NCBI RefSeq assembly: GCF_014698305.1
Contig: NZ_JACJST010000001.1
Coordinates: 434,001 to 498,000, forward strand
DNA: 64,000 nucleotides
DNA from: Anabaena lutea FACHB-196
GTDB taxonomy: Bacteria; Cyanobacteriota; Cyanobacteriia; Cyanobacteriales; Nostocaceae
Direction: 5' to 3'
Numbering within the stretch: the first letter of the stretch is position 1; each line of letters opens with the position of its first letter. Positions 1 to 7,462 of the stretch are shown one piece after another. Below the pieces are notes generated by a model, which was given only the letters and a program-made list of their open reading frames with translations, made no database searches and was not told the origin of the DNA. Position numbers and translations under genes: made by a program.

Positions 1-1166
1 TCATAGAAGTTTATGACTTTTATGATAAACCTGTATTGTTTTCTTGCAAAAATAAATCAGGATTAACTTTTATTGTAGTTTGTGTAGATAGTTCAGATTT
101 AGCTGAAGTATGGCTATATGCTCCTGTATCTTCATCTCGTTTTCAGAGTGTAATTAAAGGTGAAGTAGAGCTTAGACATATATTTGCTGAGACAGAAGAT
201 GCTTTTGTCTATCAAGTAGAAATTCCTTATGAAGATGAAATAAATGTCATCGTTAAAAATGTTGAATGTGATGAAATACCAGATGATTATTTACCAGAAT
301 TAGGACAATTTATTCAATCTGAATTTCAGAATAGTGAAAATATTGAAGTAGTTTCTACGCAGAAAAGAAGAGAAATTATAGATTTTGTTTTAAAATTTCC
401 AGATAAAGATATTCAGGAAGCTCCTGTGGGTGATCTGGGGTCAATTTTATCTTCATTGCAAGAAACAATTGATGCGATAGGACAAATAAAATCAGGAAAA
501 TCGGAAAGTCACATTATACCGTTTGAAGTCAAGCAAAAGACTCAAGTTGTCATGTCCGGTGTATTTAGTGGATCATTTGGAATGCGTTTAGAAGGTACTG
601 TGTATGAGGAAGATAGTTTAGGTTTAGGAGAATCTTTTTTGGGACAATGCTTAAAAGAATTTATACAACTAATAAATTTAGGAGCAAATTCAGAAGAATT
701 ACCAGCTAAACTAAATATTCTCAAAAAGAAAACTGCCTTTAAATATACTGAGTTGTTAATGGCTTTAACCAGGATTGGCATAAGTAAATTACAAATAAAT
801 TGGGCTTCCCCTGGTCAAAAGGTACAAGTGGGAGAAATAGAGCAAGAAACTATATCTAAGGTGATTGATGTCATTAACAATACTAAACTAAGAGCAGAAA
901 CAGAAATTTGTGTCAAAGTGAAATTAACTCAGATTAATTACAATACTAGAACCACTACTTTGCAAGAGGTAAGTTCTCGAAAAAAATATAAATGTTCTAT
1001 AGCTGATTCTGCTATTAAAGATGTAAAATCTATTGAAGAAGATTCAGTTTATGTTGCAACTATTCAAGAGTATGCAATTGTCTCTACTGTTCTTAATAAG
1101 GAAAAGCACGAGTATGAATTATTAAGTTTAAAGTTAGAGGCAGAATCAGAAAATACACAAGTTTGA
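1..1166 (+). CDS. Partial hypothetical protein (possibly DUF6575-like), CAST cargo
   Basis: The reading frame is open to the left window edge (in frame from base 3), so the gene starts outside the window; TTG at 36 is only an internal candidate start. The visible 387 or so residues are acidic, soluble and lack signal peptide or membrane segments. The N-terminal part (DFYDKPVLFSCKNKSG) resembles cyanobacterial proteins of the DUF6575 type, but this is from memory and weak. It converges on hsdS, with 30 bp between the two stop codons. As CAST cargo beside a restriction-modification system, a defence-related or accessory role is possible but nothing in the sequence shows it. AT-rich codon use resembles the rest of the cargo. 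Confidence 0.6.
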   Translation, partial: IEVYDFYDKPVLFSCKNKSGLTFIVVCVDSSDLAEVWLYAPVSSSRFQSVIKGEVELRHIFAETEDAFVYQVEIPYEDEINVIVKNVECDEIPDDYLPELGQFIQSEFQNSENIEVVSTQKRREIIDFVLKFPDKDIQEAPVGDLGSILSSLQETIDAIGQIKSGKSESHIIPFEVKQKTQVVMSGVFSGSFGMRLEGTVYEEDSLGLGESFLGQCLKEFIQLINLGANSEELPAKLNILKKKTAFKYTELLMALTRIGISKLQINWASPGQKVQVGEIEQETISKVIDVINNTKLRAETEICVKVKLTQINYNTRTTTLQEVSSRKKYKCSIADSAIKDVKSIEEDSVYVATIQEYAIVSTVLNKEKHEYELLSLKLEAESENTQV

Positions 1167-1196
1167 GATGATTACGTGATTGCGTTAAATAATCGC

Positions 1197-2399
1197 TCAT
1201 GCTGCAATTTTCCCCTTTGCGGTTTTCGGGTTGTCTGCTGTTAATTCCCCTGTAAATGCTTTTTGCAAGATGGATTGTTTTAATTCTTTTAATGCAGCGA
1301 TTTTTTGACGGTAGATATTTTCAAGGCGTTGGGTTTCAGTAAATAAGTCATCAATTTTTTGTGCAATATTTATTTGCTCTGAAATACTAGGAATCCATGT
1401 ACTATATCTAAAAAGATGATCTCGGTTTACCTTCGGCATTGCTGCTCGGTCTGAACCTGAAATTGCATAATTTGTAAAATCTCGACTCATAAGAATATAA
1501 AATAAAAAATCTCTGTTTAATTCTTCATTATTAGGAAGTAGTGGATAAACATCTGCACTACAAAGCCCACTAAATTCAGGTCTACAAGCTTTCATCAAGT
1601 AAGGACGAATTTTACTATAGAGAACCATAGTTTCATCAAAAAGAAATTTTCCAGATATTAGTTGTTCTTGTCTGGCAGTTTTAACCTCTATTAGTTCCCC
1701 AGTAATAGAAATCATATTACCTGCGCCAATATGTGGTAAATCAATAAACTCTGGTTGTCGAGGATCAACGAGTTTAGATGTAATACTGCAAATATCCTCT
1801 AACTTCTTCTCTTCCCAACCTTCACCTTTTGGACTAAAAATAGAATTTAGATAACTTTCAAATAGTTCCCGTGCATTGCTCAGGTTTTTTTCAGTGTTGC
1901 TTATTGCTCTATCAATCCCCTCAAATGCCTCATCCAATATCGCTACAATTCTCTTTTGTTCTGGAAGTGGGGGAATAGGAATAGGAATAGAATTAAGTGA
2001 TTTTTGATTAAGTTTTGGTTGAGCCATACCACTTACATAAGACTCAAGAGAGATAGAGTTTAAATAAAATTCAACGAAAATCTGTGTTATGTTTTCCTTA
2101 AATCGAAGTACATGAGCATGATTATTTACCCAAGTTTTACCTGTAATAGAAAATGCTATTGGATAAGTTCTAGCTAAAAGATTTGCTCCATCTTCAGATA
2201 CTAAAAGTAAATCTTCATTAAAGATATAATCAGCAACGTAATCAACAATACCTGAAGCACCATAATAGGGAATGTTGCCAGATTTTCTTGAAGATTTTGT
2301 TATAGGTATTCTTTTACTATCTAGGTTTTCACAAAGTTCATCTAAATATTTTACATTCCAACCAACTGGCAACTGTCCACTATCAACTGTCAACTGCAT
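1197..2399 (-). CDS. hsdS: Type I restriction enzyme specificity subunit HsdS
   Basis: This 400-residue protein would give the DNA target specificity of a type I restriction-modification enzyme and dock HsdM (and HsdR). It has the usual two target-recognition domains, each followed by a conserved helical spacer: the first at about 140-195 (PPLPEQKRIVAILDEAF), the second near the C-terminus at about 340-390 (SISEQINIAQKID, then KELKQSILQKAFTGEL). The start codon overlaps the 3' end of hsdM by 10 bp, so the two are translated from one message. The first residues (MQLTVDSGQLPV) are encoded by heptamer-like repeats of the caactgt type, so the natural N-terminus may have been remodelled by an STRR insertion. 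Length is normal for the family. Confidence 0.93.
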   Translation of the reverse strand: MQLTVDSGQLPVGWNVKYLDELCENLDSKRIPITKSSRKSGNIPYYGASGIVDYVADYIFNEDLLLVSEDGANLLARTYPIAFSITGKTWVNNHAHVLRFKENITQIFVEFYLNSISLESYVSGMAQPKLNQKSLNSIPIPIPPLPEQKRIVAILDEAFEGIDRAISNTEKNLSNARELFESYLNSIFSPKGEGWEEKKLEDICSITSKLVDPRQPEFIDLPHIGAGNMISITGELIEVKTARQEQLISGKFLFDETMVLYSKIRPYLMKACRPEFSGLCSADVYPLLPNNEELNRDFLFYILMSRDFTNYAISGSDRAAMPKVNRDHLFRYSTWIPSISEQINIAQKIDDLFTETQRLENIYRQKIAALKELKQSILQKAFTGELTADNPKTAKGKIAA

Positions 2400-3910
2400 A
2401 TTATTCCCCCAATACTTTCTAAAATCTCCGCACTTTCCAGATCCAAAACTGCAATTTCATCCAAAATATCCTGCGGTTCTCTTAACCTCACTTCCTCCCC
2501 CTTATTCGGATTCTTCACCGATAAATCAAACGACTCCTGATCAATATCAGCAACATCCAATAACCAAGACTTTTCCGACTCTGCAAAAGTAGCTTGTAAC
2601 TCCACAAACTCCCGTAAATCATCATCATTTAAAGGATTAGTTTTCCCCAAACTTCGCCCCGGATCTAATTGATAATACCAAATCTTTTTAGTCGCCATTT
2701 GTTCATTTATAGACTTCCCTTGATTAAAAATCGGTGTTGTCTGAATAGCGTCTAAAGGTTCTGCTTTTTCAAAAAATAAAACAACAGTTTTCACCCCCGC
2801 CCCGATAAAAGTCCCCCCAGGACAATCTAAAATAGTATGTAAATTACAACTACTCAAAAGCTCTTGACGCAAAGCACGGGAAGCATTATCAGAATTAGAA
2901 AGAAACGTATTTTTAATCACTACCGCCGCCCTACCACCAACCTTCAACATTTTGATAAAATGCTGCAAAAACAGAAACGCTGTTTCTCCAGTTTTAATAT
3001 TAAAATTGTTCTGTACTTCCTTTCGTTCCTTCCCCCCAAAAGGAGGATTAGCTAAAATCACATCAAAACGATCTTTATCTTGAACATCGCTTAGATTTTC
3101 CGTCAAAGTATTAGTATGAATAATATTCGGGGCATCAATCCCATGTAAAATCATATTCATGATGCCAATAACATAAGCTAAACTTTTCTTTTCTTTCCCT
3201 GTAAAAGTATTTTTTTGCAGTATTTCCAGTTGTTTAGTAGTTAACTTACCCTGTCTTAAATAATCGTAACTCTCACATAAAAAACCCGCCGAACCACAAG
3301 CACCATCATAAATTTTTTCCCCGATTTTCGGCTTGATCACCTGAATTATTGCCCGAATTAAAGGACGTGGGGTATAATATTCTCCACCATTACGCCCCGC
3401 ATTTCCCATATTTCTGATTTTCGCTTCATAGAGATGGGATAACTCGTGTTTTTCCTGCTGGGATCTAAATCTTAATTCGTCAATATATTCCAGTGCATCC
3501 CGCAAACTATAACCACTTTGAAACCTATTTTTAATCTCGCTAAAAATCTCGCCAATCTTATATTCTATCGTATCTGAACCGCTAGACCGTTCTTTAAAAC
3601 TCCGTAAATAAGGGAATAACTGATCATTTACATAATCAATCAAATCATCACCAGTCAAAGCATGATCATGATCTAACTTACCATTTTTATCTTTTGGTGC
3701 TGCCCAAACTGACCAACGATGTTTTTGATCAATAATAAACGTATAGGATTCGCCACTTAATTCCGCTTTTTCAAATCGTTCCTGTTCTAAATCATCCAAA
3801 TACTTCAAAAACAATAACCATGAAGTTTGTTCAGTGTAATCTAACTCCGTAGTACACCCCGCCTCTTTCCAGAGAACATCATCAATATTTTTAAAAGTTT
3901 GCTCAAACAT
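2390..3910 (-). CDS. hsdM: Type I restriction-modification methyltransferase subunit HsdM
   Basis: The 506-residue protein is an N6-adenine DNA methyltransferase subunit. It starts with the helical HsdM N-terminal domain (to about 150), then the methylase core: the SAM-binding motif I DGACGSAGFL lies near residue 204 and the catalytic NPPF motif near 292. It is complete and of usual length. hsdS follows with a 10-bp overlap. No hsdR is visible on either side; the next gene beyond hsdS is unrelated and on the other strand, so the restriction subunit is missing from the window or lies elsewhere in the element. The pair could serve as a stand-alone protective methylase. A TATAAT-like -10 on the minus strand lies at 3929-3934, just ahead of the start codon, although read-through from the regulator 60 bp upstream is possible. 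Confidence 0.96.
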   Translation of the reverse strand: MFEQTFKNIDDVLWKEAGCTTELDYTEQTSWLLFLKYLDDLEQERFEKAELSGESYTFIIDQKHRWSVWAAPKDKNGKLDHDHALTGDDLIDYVNDQLFPYLRSFKERSSGSDTIEYKIGEIFSEIKNRFQSGYSLRDALEYIDELRFRSQQEKHELSHLYEAKIRNMGNAGRNGGEYYTPRPLIRAIIQVIKPKIGEKIYDGACGSAGFLCESYDYLRQGKLTTKQLEILQKNTFTGKEKKSLAYVIGIMNMILHGIDAPNIIHTNTLTENLSDVQDKDRFDVILANPPFGGKERKEVQNNFNIKTGETAFLFLQHFIKMLKVGGRAAVVIKNTFLSNSDNASRALRQELLSSCNLHTILDCPGGTFIGAGVKTVVLFFEKAEPLDAIQTTPIFNQGKSINEQMATKKIWYYQLDPGRSLGKTNPLNDDDLREFVELQATFAESEKSWLLDVADIDQESFDLSVKNPNKGEEVRLREPQDILDEIAVLDLESAEILESIGGIICS

Positions 3911-3970
3911 TTAGGTTTAATCTCAGGAATTATATTTTACGAATACTTCATTAATTTTTAGCATAGCTAT

Positions 3971-4144
3971 TTAACTCCTCTGTGACTTGTCACCCGCAGG
4001 GGAATCTTTTTTTTGTAACCAATCTCTGATCGCCTCCTCTAAAGCCGCAGTTTGCGTCACTTCCAGACGCGCACAGGCAACTTCAAACGCAATTTTTAAC
4101 TCTTTGGGGATTCTTCCCCTCACCTCTCTAGTTTCTTCTGCCAT
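3971..4144 (-). CDS. Small ribbon-helix-helix (Arc/CopG-type) regulator next to cas12k
   Basis: This 57-residue ORF begins MAEETREVRGRIPKELK and has the form of a ribbon-helix-helix DNA-binding protein: a short strand (EVRGRIP), helix 1 (KELKIAFEVACARLE), a turn (VTQ), helix 2 (TAALEEAIRDWLQK) and a charged tail. It is transcribed divergently from cas12k, the place where type V-K CASTs carry their transcriptional repressor (MerR-type CvkR in Anabaena; other V-K elements are reported to use Arc-like regulators). Between the two genes lie four tandem 8-bp repeats overlapping the cas12k promoter, a typical operator form for this fold. I infer that it represses cas12k. The AAGG before the ATG is closer than an ideal ribosome-binding site. 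hsdM lies 60 bp downstream on the same strand. Confidence 0.8.
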   Translation of the reverse strand: MAEETREVRGRIPKELKIAFEVACARLEVTQTAALEEAIRDWLQKKDSPAGDKSQRS

Positions 4145-4206
4145 CCTTATTTGAAGCTCAAGCTTGCGGCTTCTATTTTTGCACAGTATTTGAGAAAAAA
4201 AACTTT

Positions 4207-4241
4207 TGCGCTATTGCGCTATTGCGTCATTGCGCTATAAT
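4207..4241 (+). promoter_or_regulatory. cas12k promoter with four tandem 8-bp operator repeats
   Basis: Four consecutive 8-bp units, TGCGCTAT, TGCGCTAT, TGCGTCAT and TGCGCTAT, run head to tail from 4207 to 4238. The last unit runs into a perfect -10 hexamer TATAAT at 4236-4241. A -35-like TTGCGC at 4214-4219 with a 16-bp spacer lies inside the repeats. Transcription would start near 4248, about 60 nt before the cas12k ATG. A repressor bound to the repeats would cover the promoter; the adjacent ribbon-helix-helix protein is the obvious candidate. The repeats and -10 are seen directly, the regulation is inferred. Confidence 0.75.
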
Positions 4242-4270
4242 TAGGGGAAGTAAAAAAATAATCAACAATC

Positions 4271-4345
4271 ATGTCACGTTTCTCAAATCCACAAAATCAA
4301 AGACACCATGAGCGTTATTACAATTCAATGTCGCTTGGTTGCTGA
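4271..4345 (+). CDS. Possible 24-residue upstream ORF overlapping the cas12k start
   Basis: An ATG at 4271, inside the predicted cas12k leader, opens a 24-codon frame (starting MSRFSNPQNQRHHERYYN) that ends with TGA at 4343-4345, 35 bases into cas12k in another frame. Its translation could affect initiation at the cas12k ATG at 4308. The ribosome-binding site is weak and the peptide resembles nothing I know, so it may be chance. Confidence 0.25.
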   Translation: MSRFSNPQNQRHHERYYNSMSLGC

Positions 4346-6218
4346 AGAAGACAGCCTCCGTCAACTATGGGAATTGATGACTGAAAAAAATACACCATTC
4401 ATCAATGAAATTTTGCTACAGATAGGAAAACACCCAGAATTTGAAACCTGGCTAGAAAAAGGGAGAATACCTGCTGAATTACTTAAAAAACTGGGTAATT
4501 CCCTCAAAACTCAAGAACCTTTTACTGGACAGCCTGGACGTTTTTACACCTCAGCGATTACCTTAGTTGATTATCTGTATAAATCCTGGTTTGCCTTACA
4601 GAAACGCAGAAAGCAGCAAATAGAAGGGAAACAGCGTTGGCTAAAAATGCTCAAAAGTGATCAAGAACTAGAACAAGAAAGTCAATCTAGTTTAGAAGTA
4701 ATCCGTACTAAAGCCACTGAACTTTTTACCAAATTTACCCCTCAGTCCGATCAAAATGACAACCAGAAAAAGGGAAAAAAGACTAAAAAAGCCACAAAAT
4801 CCAAAACATCTTCAATTTTCAAAATTCTTTTAAATACTTACGAAGAAACAGAAGATATTCTTACTCGTTGCGCTCTTGCATATCTACTCAAAAATAACTG
4901 TCAAATTAGTGAAGTGGATGAAAACCTAGAAGAATTTACCAGAAATAAGCGCAGAAAAGAAATAGAAATTGAGCGATTAAAAGATCAACTCCAAAGTCGC
5001 ATTCCCAAAGGTAGAGATTTAACAGGAGAAGAATGGTTAAAAACCTTAGAAATTGCTACCTTCAATGTTCCGCAAAATGAAAATGAAGCAAAAGCATGGC
5101 AAGCAGCACTTTTAAGAAAAACTGCTGAAGTTCCCTTTCCTGTAGCTTATGAATCTAACGAGGATATGACATGGTTAAAAAATGATAAGAATCGTCTCTT
5201 TGTGCGGTTCAATGGCTTGGGAAAACTTACTTTTGAGATTTACTGCGATAAACGTCATTTGCACTACTTCCAACGCTTTTTAGAGGATCAAGAAATTCTA
5301 CGCAATAGTAAAAGGCAGCACTCAAGTAGTTTGTTTACTTTACGCTCAGGAAGAATTTCTTGGTTGCCAGGTGAAGAAAAAGGTGAAGATTGGAAAGTAA
5401 ATCAACTAAATTTTTATTGTTATTTAGATACTCGAATGATGACTTGTGAAGGAACTAAACAGGTAGTTCACGAGAAAGTTACAGCAATTACCGAAATTTT
5501 AAATAAAGCAAAACAGAAAGATGAACTCAACGATAAACAACAAGCATTTATTACTCGTCAGCAATCAACACTAACTCGAATTAATAACCCTTTTCCTCGT
5601 CCCAGCAAACCTAATTATCAAGGTAAATCTTCTATCCTCATAGGTGTGAGTTTTGGACTAGAAAAACCAGTCACAGTAGCGGTGGTAGATGTTATTAAAA
5701 ATGAAGTTATGGCTTATCGCAGTGTCAAACAACTACTTGGGGAAAACTATAATTTACTAAATCGTCAGCGACAACAACAGCAACGCCTATCTCACGAACG
5801 CCACAAAGCCCAAAAACAAAATGCACCCAACTCTTTTGGTGAATCAGAATTAGGGCAATATGTGGATAGATTGTTGGCTGATGCGATAATTGCGATCGCT
5901 AAAAAATATCAAGCTGGCAGTATAGTTTTACCAAAACTCCGCGATATGCGGGAGCAAATCAGCAGTGAAATTCAATCCAGAGCAGAGAACAGATGTCCTG
6001 GTTACAAAGAAGGCCAACAAAAATACGCTAAAGAATATCGAATTAACATTCATCGTTGGAGTTATGGAAGATTAATTGAAAGTATCAAATCACAAGCTGT
6101 ACAAGCTGGAATCTCCATTGAAATTGGGACACAACCAATCAGAGGCAGTCCACAGGAAAAAGCGCGAGATTTAGGTGTTTTAGCTTACCAAGAACGTCAA
6201 ACTATCAAACCAGTCTAA
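4308..6218 (+). CDS. cas12k: Cas12k (C2c5), RNA-guided effector of type V-K CAST
   Basis: The 636-residue protein is close in length and sequence pattern to ShCas12k (637 aa). Cas12k binds crRNA and tracrRNA, recognises a GTN-type PAM and marks the target for TnsC/TnsB/TniQ without cutting DNA. Family landmarks are the N-terminal SVITIQCRLV strand, QPGRFYTSAITLVDYLYKSW, a Lys-rich linker near 153-172, FNGLGKLTFEIYCDKRHLH, the block QSTLTRINNPFPRPS, and GQQKYAKEYRINIHRWSYG near the end. The RuvC-I region (LIGVSFGLEKPVTVAVVD, near 444-462) lacks the catalytic Asp, as expected for this naturally nuclease-dead family. It is intact, lies directly upstream of its tracrRNA and CRISPR array, and is divergent from a likely repressor. 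No cas1, cas2 or cas6 is nearby, as is usual for V-K. Confidence 0.97.
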   Translation: MSVITIQCRLVAEEDSLRQLWELMTEKNTPFINEILLQIGKHPEFETWLEKGRIPAELLKKLGNSLKTQEPFTGQPGRFYTSAITLVDYLYKSWFALQKRRKQQIEGKQRWLKMLKSDQELEQESQSSLEVIRTKATELFTKFTPQSDQNDNQKKGKKTKKATKSKTSSIFKILLNTYEETEDILTRCALAYLLKNNCQISEVDENLEEFTRNKRRKEIEIERLKDQLQSRIPKGRDLTGEEWLKTLEIATFNVPQNENEAKAWQAALLRKTAEVPFPVAYESNEDMTWLKNDKNRLFVRFNGLGKLTFEIYCDKRHLHYFQRFLEDQEILRNSKRQHSSSLFTLRSGRISWLPGEEKGEDWKVNQLNFYCYLDTRMMTCEGTKQVVHEKVTAITEILNKAKQKDELNDKQQAFITRQQSTLTRINNPFPRPSKPNYQGKSSILIGVSFGLEKPVTVAVVDVIKNEVMAYRSVKQLLGENYNLLNRQRQQQQRLSHERHKAQKQNAPNSFGESELGQYVDRLLADAIIAIAKKYQAGSIVLPKLRDMREQISSEIQSRAENRCPGYKEGQQKYAKEYRINIHRWSYGRLIESIKSQAVQAGISIEIGTQPIRGSPQEKARDLGVLAYQERQTIKPV

Positions 6219-6223
6219 CTTAG

Positions 6224-6252
6224 TTTACGAATTCGAACCTTGAAAATATAAT
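6224..6252 (+). promoter_or_regulatory. tracrRNA promoter
   Basis: A -35-like TTTACG at 6224-6229 and a perfect -10 TATAAT at 6247-6252 are 17 bp apart, directly after the cas12k stop codon. The predicted start, near 6258-6260, coincides with the 5' end of the segment that resembles ShCAST tracrRNA (ATAGCGCCGCAGTTCATG). A second -10-like TAGAAT at 6258-6263 is probably transcribed leader. Confidence 0.7.
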
Positions 6253-6256
6253 ATGG

Positions 6257-6530
6257 ATAGAATAGCGCCGCAGTTCATGTTCTTTTGAGCCTCTGTACTG
6301 TGAAAAATCTGGGTTAGTTTGGCAGTTGGAAGACTGTCATGCTTTCTGACCCTGGTAGCTGCCCGCTTCTGATGCTGCCATCTGTAGGATTCTATAGATG
6401 GGATAGGTGCGCTCCCAGTAATAAGGAGTAAGGCGTTTAGCCGTAGTCGTTTTTATAACGGTGTGGATTTCCACAGTGGTGGCTACTGAATCACCCCCTT
6501 CGTCGGGGGAATCCTCCCAAATCTTTTTTT
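6257..6530 (+). ncRNA. Type V-K tracrRNA
   Basis: The segment contains in order several sequence blocks of the known ShCAST tracrRNA: AGCGCCGCAGTTCATG near 6264, GGGTTAGTTTGGCAGT near 6311, CTTTCTGACCCTGGTAGCTG near 6343, GGATAGGTGCGCTCCCAG near 6400, and GTGGCTACTGAATCACCCCC near 6479. The 3' anti-repeat AATCCTCC at 6510-6517 can pair with GGTGGGTT of the CRISPR repeat with one G-U pair and one U-U mismatch. ShCAST has the same arrangement. The RNA forms with crRNA the guide used by Cas12k. It is on the same strand as cas12k and the array and has its own promoter and terminator. Exact ends are estimates. Confidence 0.92.
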
Positions 6531-6532
6531 TT
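6494..6532 (+). terminator. tracrRNA intrinsic terminator
   Basis: A CCCCC/GGGGG hairpin (6494-6498 with 6505-6509) is followed, after the anti-repeat, by nine T residues at 6524-6532. The hairpin is a structural part of V-K tracrRNA and the T-run would end transcription just past the anti-repeat. Confidence 0.65.
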
Positions 6533-6674
6533 GGCAAACCATAAGCGGGGGCAAAAACCCTGGGGATCTGCCAAAACCTTGAATCCCTTGTCCAGTATTA
6601 ATTTGACTCATTTGAAGAGTGATGAATATCCTCCATTGAGAGCAAAAAAACAGATTTTTTAACAGGTTTGCCAA
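6531..6674. repeat. Perfect 10-bp inverted repeat bracketing the array leader
   Basis: TTGGCAAACC at 6531-6540 is the exact reverse complement of GGTTTGCCAA at 6665-6674. The first copy abuts the tracrRNA T-run. The second is part of a smaller inverted repeat, ACAGGTTT (6662-6669) with AAACCTGT (6687-6694). The 189-bp stretch between tracrRNA and the first CRISPR repeat holds no gene. A candidate pre-crRNA promoter is TTGCCA (6668-6673) with TGTATT (6692-6697), overlapping these repeats. Confidence 0.45.
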
Positions 6675-6719
6675 AATCGCATCTGGAAACCTGTATTGGC
6701 AAGGGTCTAGACGGGCGCG

Positions 6720-7186
6720 GTTTCAACTACCATCCCGACTAGGGGTGGGTTGAAAGGTCTTAATATTTAATCCATACCCCTGACGACATAATGTTTCAAC
6801 TACCATCCCGACTAGGGGTGGGTTGAAAGATAGCATTAGTCTCTATTCTCCTTTATCAAAAAGTTTCAACTACCATCCCGACTAGGGGTGGGTTGAAAGA
6901 ATAATATTTGGATTTCTCTCATCTTGCAAAAAGTTTCAACTACCATCCCGACTAGGGGTGGGTTGAAAGCATTCTACTAAAGTAGGCTATTCCTTTACTA
7001 GTGCTGTTTCAACTACCATCCCGACTAGGGGTGGGTTGAAAGAATGCGGGATACGTTGGGCGATCGCATTTGATTTGGGGTTTCAACTACCATCCCGACT
7101 AGGGGTGGGTTGATAGACTAAATCCGCATTGGATGCGATGAAAAGGTTAGAAAGGTTTCAACTACCATCCCGACTAGGGGTGGGTT
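6720..7186 (+). CRISPR. Type V-K CRISPR array, seven repeats and six spacers
   Basis: Repeats of 37 nt start GTTTCAACTACCATCCCG and end AGGGGTGGGTTGAAAG. They lie at 6720-6756, 6793-6829, 6863-6899, 6933-6969, 7006-7042, 7080-7116 and 7155-7186. Spacers are 36, 33, 33, 36, 37 and 38 nt. The sixth repeat has one change near its 3' end (TGATAG for TGAAAG). The seventh is degenerate after GGGTT, as expected at the distal end. The orientation follows the tracrRNA: anti-repeat pairing uses the 3' half of the repeat, and the spacer lies 3' of it. The repeat is very close to that of ShCAST. I saw no spacer match inside the window for spacers 1-6. No adaptation genes are present. Confidence 0.97.
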
Positions 7187-7196
7187 TATGTCTTTG

Positions 7197-7251
7197 GTTT
7201 ACACGAATTTTGTGACAGAGGAGAGGGTTGAAAGGTGCATCCGACTTGTAA
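7197..7251 (+). CRISPR. Delocalised degenerate repeat plus 17-nt homing spacer
   Basis: A 38-nt degenerate repeat at 7197-7234 keeps only the ends of the array repeat (GTTT at the start, GAGAGGGTTGAAAG at the end). It is followed at 7235-7251 by GTGCATCCGACTTGTAA, which equals 17 nt of the tRNA-Thr gene (7622-7638, minus strand). The next base differs. In the tRNA gene the matching sequence is preceded by GGTA, a valid Cas12k PAM. Type V-K CASTs are known to use such short, array-separated spacers to home to tRNA genes. The match, PAM and distance to the transposon end all agree with this unit having guided the insertion seen here. Confidence 0.9.
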
Positions 7252-7462
7252 ACGTATTAAAACCTACAAGCATAGAACGAAACATATATATCATTTATCA
7301 CGATGATTAAAATGTAACAATTGGGCTTTGCAAAAATAGTCCTTAAATATATTTGCGAATGTACACTACCTTAAACTTCGACTTAGGTAGGCACTGCGCT
7401 CAAATTGTTCAAGTTTTTCCGTATACTAGAAGTGTAGTGGAGTCAACACCAAATCAAATCGG
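7252..7462. other. Non-coding stretch between homing spacer and TnsB sites
   Basis: About 210 bp of AT-rich sequence lies between the homing spacer and the repeated end sites. I see no ORF, RNA gene or repeat in it. It probably holds the 3' end of the homing crRNA transcript, although no clear intrinsic terminator is visible. Confidence 0.4.

Noticed and set aside
542-781. Minus-strand ORF of 79 codons inside the first gene
   Set aside because: It lies fully inside a longer coding frame on the other strand and has no family features or start-site support.
3971-4144. MerR-type CvkR regulator next to cas12k
   Set aside because: The only gene at that position is a 57-residue protein, far too short for MerR-type CvkR; its pattern is ribbon-helix-helix.
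4308-6218. Active Cas12 nuclease or TnpB
   Set aside because: The RuvC-I catalytic Asp is missing and the sequence pattern, tracrRNA and array are those of Cas12k.
6337-6674. Two overlapping minus-strand ORFs of 63-66 codons between cas12k and the array
   Set aside because: They lie across the tracrRNA and array leader, which explain the sequence. The proteins show no recognisable pattern.
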